Of a DNA stretch of 64,000 bases, positions 30,526 through 40,000 are shown one piece after another. This stretch comes from Rhodospirillaceae bacterium MC! (GTDB lineage Bacteria; Pseudomonadota; Alphaproteobacteria; MC1), in contig NQOV01000005.1 in assembly GCA_002632265.1 (NCBI GenBank), positions 84,234-148,233 on the forward strand, in the 5' to 3' direction. The first letter of the stretch is position 1. The number at the start of each line of letters is the position of its first letter. The notes beneath the pieces are model-generated. The model searched no databases. It saw only the letters and a list, made by a program, of their open reading frames with translations, and was not told the origin of the DNA. Made by a program: the position numbers and the translations under genes.

Positions 30526-32065
30526 AAAAACAGATAAAATTAAAGTATATGTCCCACTGGATACGACCGCCGTTTCTTTAGGAGCGGATATCGTAGCAAA
30601 AAAAATATCTAAGCTAGCAAAGGAAAATAACCAAGAAGTGGAAATTATCCGCAATGGTTCCTGGGGAATGTTTTGGCTAGAGCCACTTGTAGAAGTGGAA
30701 ATTAATAATGAGCGTATAGCTTATGGTCCTGTAGCTCCTGAAGTTGTGGAACATCTATTTACATCGAAGTTTCTAGAGGGTGGCAATCATCCCTTACGCT
30801 TGGGCGATGTGCAGAAACTTCCTTTTTTACAAAAACAAACTCGCCTATGTTTCGAACGTGTGGGCAAGATCGATCCTGTAAATATCGAAGACTACAAAAA
30901 ACATAACGGCTATACCGTACTAGAACAGACTTTTAATTCTTCGCCCCAACATATTATTGAAGAAGTAAAAGAGGGTCAACTCCGTGGGCGTGGTGGTGCT
31001 GCGTTTCCCACATGGATCAAACTTAATTCCACACTCGAGGCTCAAGGCGATGTTAAATATGTTGTTTGTAACGCCGATGAAGGGGATTCTGGCACATTCT
31101 CCGATAGAATGGTAGCCGAAGGCGATCCATTCTCGCTAATCGAGGCCATGACAATTATGGGAAAAACCACAGGAGCGAACGAGGGCTATATCTATCTGCG
31201 TTCCGAATATCCTGTGGCTAAAGTCTGCCTAACTAAAGCCATAGAAGAAGCGAGAAAACATAATTATCTCGGTAAAAACATCATGGGTACAGGTTTCGAT
31301 TTTGATATTCATTTACGAATCGGAGCTGGTTCTTACGTATGTGGAGAAGAAACCGCTTTAATTAACAGTCTTGAGGGTAAACGTGGAATCGTACGTAAAA
31401 AACCGCCTTTACCTGTACACGAGGGATTATTCGGTAAGCCTACAATTCTATGTAACTTGATTACTATGGTTAGTTTATTACCTATCTTGAGAATGGGTGG
31501 TAAGGAATATGCAAAATTCGGTTATGAACGTTCTCGTGGCACAAATCCATTCCAATTAGCTGGGAATGTGCGATACAGTGGTATTGTTGAAGTGCCTTTC
31601 GGTATCACAGTTCAAGAATTAGTTACAGATTTCGGCGGTGGAACATTCACAGGTAAACCCATTAAAAACATCCAAATTGGTGGACCTTTGGGTTATCATA
31701 TGTCCCCTAGTCTATTTGATATGCCCCTAGATTACGAAGCATTCCTAAAAATCGAAGGCCATATCGGACACGGTGGGGTTGTAGTAATGGATGACACCGC
31801 TCATCTGGATGATTTAGCACGCTATGCCTTTAGATTCTGCGAAATTGAATCCTGCGGTAAATGTACCCCTTGCCGTATTGGCTCGGTGCGTGGACGTGAA
31901 ATCATGGATGAAATCATCGCAGGTAAAGACAGAGCTAAAAACCTAGCACTAATTGAAGAGCTATGCGAAACAATGGAGTTCGGTTCTATGTGTGCCATGG
32001 GTGGCATGACGCCCGTACCAGTTAGAAGTGCTTTGAAAAACTTTTCAGAAGAATTTTATCAATAA
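30518..32065 (+). CDS. fdsB: NAD-dependent formate dehydrogenase beta subunit (NuoF-like)
   Basis: This 515-residue flavoprotein carries FMN, the NAD site and one [4Fe-4S] cluster. It has a thioredoxin-fold N-terminal part of about 100 residues (KIKVYVPLDTTAVSLGADIV) as in FdsB. The NuoF core follows, with LRGRGGAAFPTWIKL, CNADEGDSGTFSDR and GAGSYVCGEETALINSLEG. The cluster ligands are in ESCGKCTPCRIGS with a later cysteine in GSMCAMGG. It transfers electrons from formate oxidation to NAD in the cytoplasm. It overlaps fdsG by 8 bases, and fdsA begins 84 bases downstream. Confidence 0.95.
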   Translation: MNKKTDKIKVYVPLDTTAVSLGADIVAKKISKLAKENNQEVEIIRNGSWGMFWLEPLVEVEINNERIAYGPVAPEVVEHLFTSKFLEGGNHPLRLGDVQKLPFLQKQTRLCFERVGKIDPVNIEDYKKHNGYTVLEQTFNSSPQHIIEEVKEGQLRGRGGAAFPTWIKLNSTLEAQGDVKYVVCNADEGDSGTFSDRMVAEGDPFSLIEAMTIMGKTTGANEGYIYLRSEYPVAKVCLTKAIEEARKHNYLGKNIMGTGFDFDIHLRIGAGSYVCGEETALINSLEGKRGIVRKKPPLPVHEGLFGKPTILCNLITMVSLLPILRMGGKEYAKFGYERSRGTNPFQLAGNVRYSGIVEVPFGITVQELVTDFGGGTFTGKPIKNIQIGGPLGYHMSPSLFDMPLDYEAFLKIEGHIGHGGVVVMDDTAHLDDLARYAFRFCEIESCGKCTPCRIGSVRGREIMDEIIAGKDRAKNLALIEELCETMEFGSMCAMGGMTPVPVRSALKNFSEEFYQ

Positions 32066-32149
32066 TAATTTTACAAAATTTTCATATATTATTTTTCATA
32101 TATTATATTACATTATAAATTATAGCCAAAAGAAAAAAAGAGAGTTACA

Positions 32150-34951
32150 ATGATTACACAGTCAGAAAAAGAAAAAGATTTAGGCACACCTAGTCCTAAC
32201 CCTTTAAATAGTACAGTTGAGACAGAAACAGTTACCTTAACAATCAACCACAAACAAGTAACCGCCCCCAAAGGTACTACAGTAATGAGAGCCGCCGCAG
32301 AAGCAGGGATCGACATTCCTAAACTCTGTGCCACAGATTGCCTAACTCCTTTAGGTGGTTGTCGTATGTGTTTGGTGGAAATCGAGGGACGTCGTGGTAC
32401 TCCTGCCTCTTGTACTACTTTAGTAGAAGAAAACATGAAAGTTGAAACCGCCACCGATAAAATCGTAAAACTTCGTAAAAACATCATGGAGTTATACTTA
32501 TCGGATCATGAATTCGCCTGTTTAACATGTTACGCCAATGGCTCGTGCGATCTGCAAAAAGTGGCGGGTGATTTGGGTATTATCAATGTAAAATGGGATA
32601 CCAACGGCAAAAAAGATCATGCCATTGATAGATACGACAGATCTAATCCATACTTTGTCTTAAATAGAGCGAAATGTATTTCTTGTTATAAATGCGTACG
32701 AGCATGTACAGAAGTTCAAGGGCAATCAGCTTTAAGCATAGAAATGCGTGGCTTTGATTCTCGCATTACCACATCAACAAAATTATTCATAGATTCCAAC
32801 TGTGTTTCCTGTGGTAAATGTGTGGAAGTTTGCCCTACTGCGTCCCTAATGGAAAAATCGGTAATAAAATACGGCCAGCCCAACAAGATCATAGATTCAA
32901 CCTGTGCATATTGTGGCGTTGGTTGTGGTATTCAAGTTCATGTTAATGAAAATTCCAACCATATCATAAAAGTTACCCCATTAAAATCGACAAAATCCAA
33001 CCGTGGTCATCAGTGCGTAAAAGGACGTTTTGCTTATGATTATAATGAAAGTAAAGATCGTATCTTAAAACCAATGATCAGAGAATCAATCAAAGACGAA
33101 TGGCAAGAAGTTACCCATGAAGAGGCTGTAGCTTTCACTGCTAAGAAACTTCTAGCTATCCAAAAGAAACACGGATCTGAAGCCATTGGCGGAGTGTGTT
33201 CTTCACGCACAACCGCAGAAGAGATCTACCTTGTACAAAAAATGTTACGTACTGCTCTTAAAACAAATAATATCGATAACTGTGCCAGACGTTGCCACTC
33301 GCCTACAGGTTACGGCTTAAACCAAACCCTAGGCACATCCGCAGGCACGCAGGATTTCGATAGTATCGAAGATGTGGATACTTTCCTAATCTGTGGTGCG
33401 AATCCCACCGAGGCTCACCCTGTAGTAGGCTCTAAGATCAAGCAAAGAGTAAAAAAAGGTGCTAAACTTATTATAATCGATCCAAGAGAAATAGAACTTG
33501 TTCGCTCTCCAGAGATCCAAGCAGAAACCCACATTCAACTAGATCCAGGTACTAACGTTGCAGTCTTAAATTCCCTTGCTCATGTGATAGTTAAAGAAAA
33601 TCTTCACAATAAGGAATACATGAAAGATAAGCTCGATAAAACATTCGTTAAAGATTATCTAGAATTCATTACAAAAGATGAACATTCCCCCGAAAATGTA
33701 GCTAAAATAGCTAATGTTTCGGCAGATGATCTCTATAAAGCAGGCAGATTATACGCCACATCAGAAAACAGCTCTATTTTCTACGGTCTTGGCGTTACCG
33801 AACATGAACATGGTAGCGATGGCGTTATGGCTCTTGCCAATCTTGCCATGCTGACAGGAAACTTAGGCAGATCTGGAGTTGGTATAAATCCGCTACGTGG
33901 TCAAAACAATGTACAAGGTGCATGTGATATGGGTGCTTATCCTGATACTACAGTGGGTTACCAAAAGGTTACAGATGAAAAAGTCAATAAAAAATTCGAA
34001 AAACTTTGGAACACTACCTTAGCGAAAAAAGAAGGCTTGAAATTACCTGAAATGCTAGATTCTGCTATAGACGGCAAATTTAAAGCCATGTTCATCCAAG
34101 GAGAAGATTTTGTCCAATCGGAGGCCAACGTCAATCACGTTATCAAAGCCTTAGAGAATATGGATTTTGTCTTATTACTTGATCAATTCATGAACGAAAC
34201 CGCACCCTATGCCCATGTTGTCTTCCCTGCTACTACTTTCTTAGAAAAAGACGGCGTATTTATTAATGCAGAACGTCGCATTAATAGAGTCCGTCAAGCA
34301 GTCCATAGTAAAATCGAGAAACAAGAATGGCAAACTATTTCCGATATTTCAACCGCTTTAGGTTACGAAATGTCCTATGATCATCCGTCGGAAATATGGG
34401 ATGAAATCGCCACTCTTTCCGATGATTTCTCTGGTGTAAGCTACGCTAAACTTGACGAAGTGGGGAGCGTACAATGGCCTTGTAATAAAGATAATCCCAA
34501 TGGGACAAATATCATGCACGTAGAAAAAATCAATCGTAAAGGTGGCGGAGCGTTGCAACAAGTAAGCTACATCCCAAGTTCTACCATTACAGATAAAAAC
34601 TTCCCTCTAGTTCTTATGACTGGGCGTGATCTTATGCACTATAATGTAGGTACTCACACACGCAGAACCCATAATATGCGTTGGCATGATAAGGATGTGC
34701 TACTAATCAACCCATTTGACGCAAAAAGATTGCAACTAATGGAAAAAGAACTTGTGAAAATTTCTAGTGAATTCGGTAATACTAATATTGAAGTCATGAT
34801 CACTAGACGAATCAAGCCTGGTACTGTATTCACTACATTCCATCATCCTGAAGTTAACATCAACTTTGTAACAAGCGATAAGGCAGATAAAAACACTAAA
34901 TGTCCTGACTTTAAGAATATCGCCGTTAACATCGAGAAAATACCTTCATAA
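32150..34951 (+). CDS. fdsA: NAD-dependent formate dehydrogenase alpha subunit (molybdoenzyme)
   Basis: This 933-residue catalytic subunit oxidises formate to CO2. Order of domains: a [2Fe-2S] ferredoxin domain (CATDCLTPLGGCRMCLVE), a NuoG-like His/Cys cluster (SDHEFACLTCYANGSCDLQ), and two ferredoxin-type clusters (CISCYKCVRAC and CVSCGKCVEVCP). A further cluster, CAYCGVGC, opens the molybdopterin part. The active-site residue is cysteine, Cys382 in CARRCHSPTGYG, not selenocysteine. C-terminal cofactor text includes LMTGRDLMHYNVGTHTRRT. Molybdenum or tungsten bis-MGD would be needed; no cofactor synthesis genes are in the window. The start is at 32150, with a weak GAGAG site. Confidence 0.96.
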   Translation: MITQSEKEKDLGTPSPNPLNSTVETETVTLTINHKQVTAPKGTTVMRAAAEAGIDIPKLCATDCLTPLGGCRMCLVEIEGRRGTPASCTTLVEENMKVETATDKIVKLRKNIMELYLSDHEFACLTCYANGSCDLQKVAGDLGIINVKWDTNGKKDHAIDRYDRSNPYFVLNRAKCISCYKCVRACTEVQGQSALSIEMRGFDSRITTSTKLFIDSNCVSCGKCVEVCPTASLMEKSVIKYGQPNKIIDSTCAYCGVGCGIQVHVNENSNHIIKVTPLKSTKSNRGHQCVKGRFAYDYNESKDRILKPMIRESIKDEWQEVTHEEAVAFTAKKLLAIQKKHGSEAIGGVCSSRTTAEEIYLVQKMLRTALKTNNIDNCARRCHSPTGYGLNQTLGTSAGTQDFDSIEDVDTFLICGANPTEAHPVVGSKIKQRVKKGAKLIIIDPREIELVRSPEIQAETHIQLDPGTNVAVLNSLAHVIVKENLHNKEYMKDKLDKTFVKDYLEFITKDEHSPENVAKIANVSADDLYKAGRLYATSENSSIFYGLGVTEHEHGSDGVMALANLAMLTGNLGRSGVGINPLRGQNNVQGACDMGAYPDTTVGYQKVTDEKVNKKFEKLWNTTLAKKEGLKLPEMLDSAIDGKFKAMFIQGEDFVQSEANVNHVIKALENMDFVLLLDQFMNETAPYAHVVFPATTFLEKDGVFINAERRINRVRQAVHSKIEKQEWQTISDISTALGYEMSYDHPSEIWDEIATLSDDFSGVSYAKLDEVGSVQWPCNKDNPNGTNIMHVEKINRKGGGALQQVSYIPSSTITDKNFPLVLMTGRDLMHYNVGTHTRRTHNMRWHDKDVLLINPFDAKRLQLMEKELVKISSEFGNTNIEVMITRRIKPGTVFTTFHHPEVNINFVTSDKADKNTKCPDFKNIAVNIEKIPS

Positions 34952-35125
34952 AATCCAGAGCAGAAAAAATAGCTATTTATGTAATTTAAGCACAAGCCAT
35001 AAGAGAAAATTAAAATAAAATTTCCCCTTAAGCCAACTTAAAACAACATATTAGCTATTTTTTCATATGCTCTTATAAATCAATAAATATACAATATGTA
35101 AACCTTAATCGTGGAATATTTAAAC

Positions 35126-35878
35126 ATGGAACATAATTACCATAGAAAAACCATTGTTAATCTAATGGATACACAAGAGAATCAAGATACCTTTTGGAAA
35201 ATCGGCATAGAATATAATTGTAATATTTTTATCAATAAAGATCTATATCAAACCTATTCCATATCGCCCTACGAAGTGGAAAATTTTGCCTTAGGATATT
35301 GTTTAACAAGCGGAAAATTATCCAATAAAGATGATATCCTTAATGTTTCCCATGAGATAGATCATGAAAATGAAATAGTTAACGTTCACATTCAACTCAA
35401 AAATCATGTTTATGATAACTTTAAGAACAACAGCAAACCACAAGAATTTTTTTCTCCATTTGCCGATAACACAAAAATTTCCCATGCTAACTTCCATAAG
35501 GGAGCATTAAAATTCATGGAAATTTCCCAACAAGAAAAGGAAGATAATTACTCCCTACATATGGGATGTTGGTTTAACTCCCAAGGCGAATTACAATCAA
35601 TGTGCTACGATCTAAGCCGACATGTGGCTCTAGATAAAACCCTAGGTAAAGCCTTTAATAAAAATATCCTAAATGACGATGATAATAATAATATCAACGG
35701 TTTTCTTGTAATGTCTTCTCGTGCTGCCTACGAACTGTTAAACAAAGCCATAAACGCAGGAGTAAAAAACATTATCTTCATGTCAGCCCCCACCACTTGG
35801 GCAATCAAAGTCTCAACCCAACACAACATTAATCTAATGGTTTTCTTCAAAAACAAACTCCACAAATTCACCCCATAA
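35126..35878 (+). CDS. fdhD: FdhD-like formate dehydrogenase accessory protein lacking the CxxC motif
   Basis: The fold and position fit FdhD/FdsC, which carries sulfur from a cysteine desulfurase to the molybdenum cofactor of formate dehydrogenase. Recognisable segments are ISPYEVENFALGYCLTSGKL and LHMGCWFNSQGELQSMCYDL, then RHVALDKTLGKAF and MSSRAAYELLNKAINAGVKN. The loop that in E. coli FdhD holds the essential Cys-x-x-Cys (TGCGVCG) reads NNSKPQEFFSPFADN here, without cysteine. The ATG at 35126 is chosen; a GTG at 35111 is the alternative. It follows fdsA by about 160-175 bases. No fdsD delta-subunit gene is seen. It may work by another mechanism or only bind the cofactor. Confidence 0.82.
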   Translation: MEHNYHRKTIVNLMDTQENQDTFWKIGIEYNCNIFINKDLYQTYSISPYEVENFALGYCLTSGKLSNKDDILNVSHEIDHENEIVNVHIQLKNHVYDNFKNNSKPQEFFSPFADNTKISHANFHKGALKFMEISQQEKEDNYSLHMGCWFNSQGELQSMCYDLSRHVALDKTLGKAFNKNILNDDDNNNINGFLVMSSRAAYELLNKAINAGVKNIIFMSAPTTWAIKVSTQHNINLMVFFKNKLHKFTP

Positions 35879-35982
35879 ATAAATCTATAAATCTATAAAG
35901 ATATAAATATATACAACACAAAAACAGAATCTTACATCTAAAATACGCATAAATGCTTTTATTTATGATGTGTGATTTTAGC

Positions 35983-36813
35983 TTATTTTTTATGTTTCTG
36001 AATTAATTTTAGTTCGTCTATTTGGATAATATTACTTTGATGATTCGGATCTTGGTTAGCTATTAAGCTACTGTCTTTATAGCAGGATTTATAAAAATAT
36101 AGTCCTGATGATGGAGCAGTTACCCCTGCTTTAGCACGTTGTTTGGATTCGAGGATATTTTTCACATCATTTTTAGTATATTTTCCTGTGCCGACACCGT
36201 GGAGCGTGCCAATTATATTTCGCACTTGGTGGTATAAAAAGGATCTAGCACGGATGAACATACGTATTTCGTTGTGATATTCATAGAGATTAATTTCATC
36301 TATGGTGCGAATCGGCGAAGTAGCTTGACAACCTACCGCCCTAAAGCTCGAAAAATCATGAGTACCAAGTAAAACTTGCCCTGCGTCGTGCATTTTTGCC
36401 ACATCTAGGGAGCTTGTTACCCACCAAACCCTATTTTCTTCCAAAGCAGGGGGCGAATCTCTCACTAAAATTCTGTACAAATATTGTCGCTCTATTGCGT
36501 CGAATCGTGCGTGAAAGTCTTTTGAGACTATTTGCACGTGAGTTATTTTCACAGGATACTTTTTCAAGTAATAATTCAAAGCGTTTTGAATTTCTTTACT
36601 TTTTAAAGATTTATGACAATCAAAATGTGCCATTTGTCCCATGGCATGAACCCCCGCATCAGTACGCCCACTAACGTACAATACAATGGGTTGTTGAGTT
36701 AAATTCTCTATGGCAGTTTCGATTACTTCTTGAACGGTTATTACATTATCTTGACGTTGCCAACCTGAAAAATTAGTACCGTCATATTCAACTTTTATAA
36801 GATATCTGGGCAT
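35983..36813 (-). CDS. truA: tRNA pseudouridine synthase A
   Basis: This 276-residue enzyme makes pseudouridine at positions 38-40 of the tRNA anticodon stem. It begins MPRYLIKVEYDGTNFSGWQR. The catalytic aspartate lies in VSGRTDAGVHAMGQ (about residues 48-61). Further family text is HARFDAIERQYLYRI, then HDFSSFRAVGCQATSPIRTI and FLYHQVRNIIGTL. Length is normal apart from an extra hydrophilic tail of about 30 residues (LIANQDPNHQSNIIQIDELK). The start at 36813 follows TAGGAA by 6 bases. It is convergent with fdhD and divergent from the unknown gene at 36945. Confidence 0.95.
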   Translation of the reverse strand: MPRYLIKVEYDGTNFSGWQRQDNVITVQEVIETAIENLTQQPIVLYVSGRTDAGVHAMGQMAHFDCHKSLKSKEIQNALNYYLKKYPVKITHVQIVSKDFHARFDAIERQYLYRILVRDSPPALEENRVWWVTSSLDVAKMHDAGQVLLGTHDFSSFRAVGCQATSPIRTIDEINLYEYHNEIRMFIRARSFLYHQVRNIIGTLHGVGTGKYTKNDVKNILESKQRAKAGVTAPSSGLYFYKSCYKDSSLIANQDPNHQSNIIQIDELKLIQKHKK

Positions 36814-36944
36814 GTTTTTTCCTAAAATTAATAAAAAATTAAAACTTTTTTAAAAAATGTCTTTATAATTTATTCATTTTATCTTATAATGTAATCAAAT
36901 GCAAATATTAACAATACTAATAACACTAATGGAAGTTTACAGCA

Positions 36945-38015
36945 ATGAATGATAAAGTTACTGATGCATCAGTTGATGGGTTAAGAAGAGCTCGTTTAGC
37001 AGAAAGAGAAGCCGAGATTCAAAAAGATCTTGATAATCTTGCAGTTCTGCCTTTAGCAATTATCCCTTTAAGAACCACCGCCCTATTAAGTGCTAAAATG
37101 GTTAAAAATGTTCGTTTAAAATCTGTTGTTGAAATTTTTTCAAATGCAGAAACAGGAAGCGGCCAGTTGGACGTGAGCGACATAGCCCAAGAATTCACCA
37201 TGACTCCAGAAGTGGAAGCTTATGATATTCCAATTCTACGTACTCTTGCAGGAATTCCTAGCTATGATGTATATTCCCTACGTAAGGCCTTACGTGCGAA
37301 TGATATCCCACTACAACCTGGCTCTAAATTAAATCTTTCCAAAGAAAAACAAAAAGAATTAAGTGCGTACATGACTAAATTTACAACGCCTTTAATTATG
37401 CAAGTGTACGGCGATGAACTGGAATTAAATTCCGTTGTTGATCCTGTGGAATTATTTAGAACTCCCGATCTAAAAAAAGCTCGTGAACGTTTGGATAAAA
37501 TGTCAGCTAAATTGGGTATTGATATTATGGATGTGCCTAAATTCTTGGAGGATTATGGCGATACATTCATGTCATTATCATATTATAGAAACTGTTTAGA
37601 TGATCTACAAGCACCTATGGAAGATTTAATCTCCTCTATGGATAACTTTAGTAAAAACTGGCAACTAAGCCGTGATAAAGGACTAATGAAAACTTGTAAA
37701 GAAGTACGTGAAAAATTATCAGAAACAATTACAATTGTATCAGGTATGTTCGAAAGCTTTGACGCTCAAACCGAAGATTTATGGACAGATATTAACGCTG
37801 TAAAATTCGCAAAAGTTAAAGAAATGGTAGAAGAACACCATACAGTAGTTGGAGCGGCTTTATGTTCGCTATCGGTTAAACTCTTCACATGGAGAAAGAT
37901 CTTCCCTGATCCTGCAACAGGTGGTCCGGTTAAGCGTTCTGAATTTATTAGATCAGAATTAAAATCTGGTCTTGATTATATCGATATTGAAAAATATGCT
38001 GGCGGTAATAAATAG
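36945..38015 (+). CDS. Unknown 356-residue helical protein
   Basis: I do not recognise this protein. It has no signal peptide and no clear membrane span. The first 35 residues look like a charged helix (LRRARLAEREAEIQKDLDNL). The middle contains DIPILRTLAGIPSYDVYSLR near residues 94-113, and the second half is rich in helical, acidic stretches with a conserved-looking ALCSLSVKLFTWRKIFPDP near residue 302-320. The absence of low-complexity sequence and the strong terminator behind it support a real gene. The start at 36945 follows GGAAG by about 9 bases. It is a single-gene unit. Confidence 0.72.
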   Translation: MNDKVTDASVDGLRRARLAEREAEIQKDLDNLAVLPLAIIPLRTTALLSAKMVKNVRLKSVVEIFSNAETGSGQLDVSDIAQEFTMTPEVEAYDIPILRTLAGIPSYDVYSLRKALRANDIPLQPGSKLNLSKEKQKELSAYMTKFTTPLIMQVYGDELELNSVVDPVELFRTPDLKKARERLDKMSAKLGIDIMDVPKFLEDYGDTFMSLSYYRNCLDDLQAPMEDLISSMDNFSKNWQLSRDKGLMKTCKEVREKLSETITIVSGMFESFDAQTEDLWTDINAVKFAKVKEMVEEHHTVVGAALCSLSVKLFTWRKIFPDPATGGPVKRSEFIRSELKSGLDYIDIEKYAGGNK

Positions 38016-38070
38016 ATTTTATCCTAAGAGGTAATATTATATTATAATTGCAAAAGGGCTGGAAAAAATG

Positions 38071-38125
38071 AAATAAGATATTTAACTAACTTTAAGGGGA
38101 TGTTAAAATATCTTATTTTTATTTT
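38071..38125 (+). terminator. Intrinsic terminator of the unknown gene
   Basis: AAATAAGATATTTAAC at 38071-38086 pairs with GTTAAAATATCTTATTT at 38102-38118, one bulge, followed by TTATTTTTTT. Confidence 0.8.
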
Positions 38126-38186
38126 TTTACTTCTAAATATTAAACTTATAAGTAATGAAAACTAATAATTATATGGAGCTTTTACC

Positions 38187-39212
38187 ATGGCAATTAAATT
38201 AAAATATCTTATGGGAATTATTTTAACATTTATAACTACTGCATTTCTAAGTAGTTATGCGTTCGCTAAAAATACCAATAGCTATGAGAATGATCCCGAT
38301 ACCATTACAGTATATACACGCAATACCTTTCTAAAAGAAGATGGCCCATCCAAGTATCTAGAGGATTTATTTTACGATAAGTACAAGGGCAAAATTCAAT
38401 GGATTAGTGTTGATAGTAGTGTCAATATAAATCAAGATTTTCCCAACTATTCCGGGGTTGATGTGGTTATGGGAATGTCGAGCTTGGAAATGAATGCCTT
38501 AGCAGGAAATGGGCAATTATTACGTATTGAGACCAACAATTATCCTAAAACTACAGTCGACCAAAAGCATTATAATTCAAAGTATTACATTCCTTTTGAA
38601 AGTTTTCAATTATCTTTTATTTATAATAAAGAAAAGATAAAAAATCCTCCAACTACCCTACTTGGATTAATAACTAATCCCAATTATACCCTAATAATTG
38701 AAGATCCCACCGCAAATACTTTAGGGCTTAATCTTTTATATTGGATCAATGATTTATATAAAAACAAAATTGTATCCCTAATAAATACCCTGTATAAACA
38801 TGCACTTATAGAAACTAGCCAAACTTCTGCTTTCAATAAATTCTCTCTAGCTGGTGGCGATTTTGTCTTGGATTATTCCACCAAGCCTTCCATGGAAGAG
38901 TTAGTAAACCAAAACACAAAATATAAAGCTTTAATGTTTAAAAATGGTAACCTTGAAATTCATAATTATGTAGGAATCACTTCAAACACCATGAAAGAAA
39001 ACCTTGCTCACGATTTTATCAGCATGCTCCTTTCACAAAATGGACAAAAAATAATAGCATACAAACATTACTCCTACCCAGCTTTAGAAAAAGACATCGA
39101 CCTTTTAAACACTCTAACCAAATACAAAAACCAACCCATATACATCAACCCCGAAAAATTCGTCCGCAACACCCCTTTACTAAAACGCATATGGAACAGA
39201 AACCTAAAATAA
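38187..39212 (+). CDS. ThiB/TbpA-like periplasmic binding protein
   Basis: This 341-residue protein has a signal peptide of about 27 residues (LMGIILTFITTAFLSSYAFA). It looks like an extracellular solute-binding protein of the ThiB (thiamine) group: DTITVYTRNTFLKEDGPSKY, FQLSFIYNKEKIKNPPTTLL, LIIEDPTANTLGLNLLYWIN and AGGDFVLDYSTKPSMEEL line up with the family. The closely related iron and 2-aminoethylphosphonate binders are alternatives. No thiP or thiQ permease and ATPase gene is beside it, and no TPP riboswitch is visible in the 170 bases upstream. The start ATG at 38187 has weak GGAGC 10 bases upstream. It converges on frr. Confidence 0.75.
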   Translation: MAIKLKYLMGIILTFITTAFLSSYAFAKNTNSYENDPDTITVYTRNTFLKEDGPSKYLEDLFYDKYKGKIQWISVDSSVNINQDFPNYSGVDVVMGMSSLEMNALAGNGQLLRIETNNYPKTTVDQKHYNSKYYIPFESFQLSFIYNKEKIKNPPTTLLGLITNPNYTLIIEDPTANTLGLNLLYWINDLYKNKIVSLINTLYKHALIETSQTSAFNKFSLAGGDFVLDYSTKPSMEELVNQNTKYKALMFKNGNLEIHNYVGITSNTMKENLAHDFISMLLSQNGQKIIAYKHYSYPALEKDIDLLNTLTKYKNQPIYINPEKFVRNTPLLKRIWNRNLK

Positions 39213-39254
39213 TATTAGGTTGGGTTGAGTTGAGTTATATTATATTAGAGTGGG

Positions 39255-39824
39255 TTATACTTGCATGATTTCTTGTTCTTTAGATGATAGTGTGTCATCT
39301 ACTTTTTTTATAAAGGTATTTGTCCATTTTTGGACGTCGTCTTGGTAGCCTTTATGTTCGTCTTTGGAGATGTCGTTATCTTTTTCGCATTTTTTAAGTT
39401 TATCGTTGGCATCACGGCGGATGTTACGAATTGCTATGCGAGATTCTTCGGCGTATTTGCTGGCTACTTTGGTTAATTCTTTACGGCGTTCTTCATTTAG
39501 TGGCGGAATGGGAACACGAATTGATTGCCCTTCGGCTGATGGGTTTAAGCCTAGATTCGCTTCTCTGATAGCTTTTTCCACAGCTGGAGCTACCGCTTTG
39601 TCCCACACTTGAACGCTAATCATACGAGATTCTGGCACTGTAACGTTTGCCACTTGGTTTAGTGGAGTATCTGTGCCGTAGGCAGGAACCATAACAGAAT
39701 CAAGTAATGACACAGATGCTCGCCCAGTTCTTAAACCTGCAAAATCGCTAGCTAGAGAATCTAGGCTTTTTTGCATGCGTGTTTCTGTGTTTTTTTGAAA
39801 CTCTTTAAAATTAAATTCAGACAT
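39255..39824 (-). CDS. frr: Ribosome recycling factor
   Basis: This 189-residue protein splits post-termination ribosomes together with EF-G. Family text is GLRTGRASVSLLDSVMVPAYG (residues about 29-49), RMISVQVWDKAVAPAVEKAI, then IRVPIPPLNEERRKELTKVA and RRDANDKLKKCEKDNDISKD. Length is normal (185). The start at 39824 follows AAGGA by 8 bases. It is the last gene of rpsB-tsf-pyrH-frr, a widely conserved order. Here the gap to pyrH (176 bases) is filled by a long palindrome. Confidence 0.97.
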   Translation of the reverse strand: MSEFNFKEFQKNTETRMQKSLDSLASDFAGLRTGRASVSLLDSVMVPAYGTDTPLNQVANVTVPESRMISVQVWDKAVAPAVEKAIREANLGLNPSAEGQSIRVPIPPLNEERRKELTKVASKYAEESRIAIRNIRRDANDKLKKCEKDNDISKDEHKGYQDDVQKWTNTFIKKVDDTLSSKEQEIMQV

Positions 39825-39888
39825 AATAAAATCCTTAAAATAAATTGTTGTTTATATTACTAAAATGAGAAAATAGATCCCCAATCTC

Positions 39889-39999
39889 GTAGGGGTGGAA
39901 AAAAATACTTAATCAACGTTCTTAAGCGGGGCGACGTGTACAACACGCCTATCATAACCCACTTAAGAGCGTTGAATGAGTGCTTTTTCACGCCCCTAC
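39889..39999. repeat. Palindrome family A, full copy between pyrH and frr
   Basis: The element runs from GTAGGGGTGG to CGCCCCTAC, with imperfect arms of about 40 bases. The arms include TCAACGTTCTTAAG paired with CTTAAGAGCGTTGA. The loop holds GGGGCGACGTGTACAACACG. The pyrH stop codon begins one base past its right end at 40001. The loop core GGGCGACGTGTAC is shared with family B. Confidence 0.9.
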
Positions 40000-40000
40000 C

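Noticed and set aside
30037..32065. Complex I genes nuoE and nuoF
   Set aside because: The order and the following formate-dehydrogenase alpha subunit and fdhD show an FdsGBA enzyme; no other nuo genes are present.
33281..33300. Selenocysteine at the formate dehydrogenase active site
   Set aside because: The codon at residue 382 is TGC (cysteine), not TGA.
38016..38186. TPP riboswitch ahead of the ThiB-like gene
   Set aside because: No CUGAGA or other thi-box core is present; the only structure is the terminator of the previous gene.
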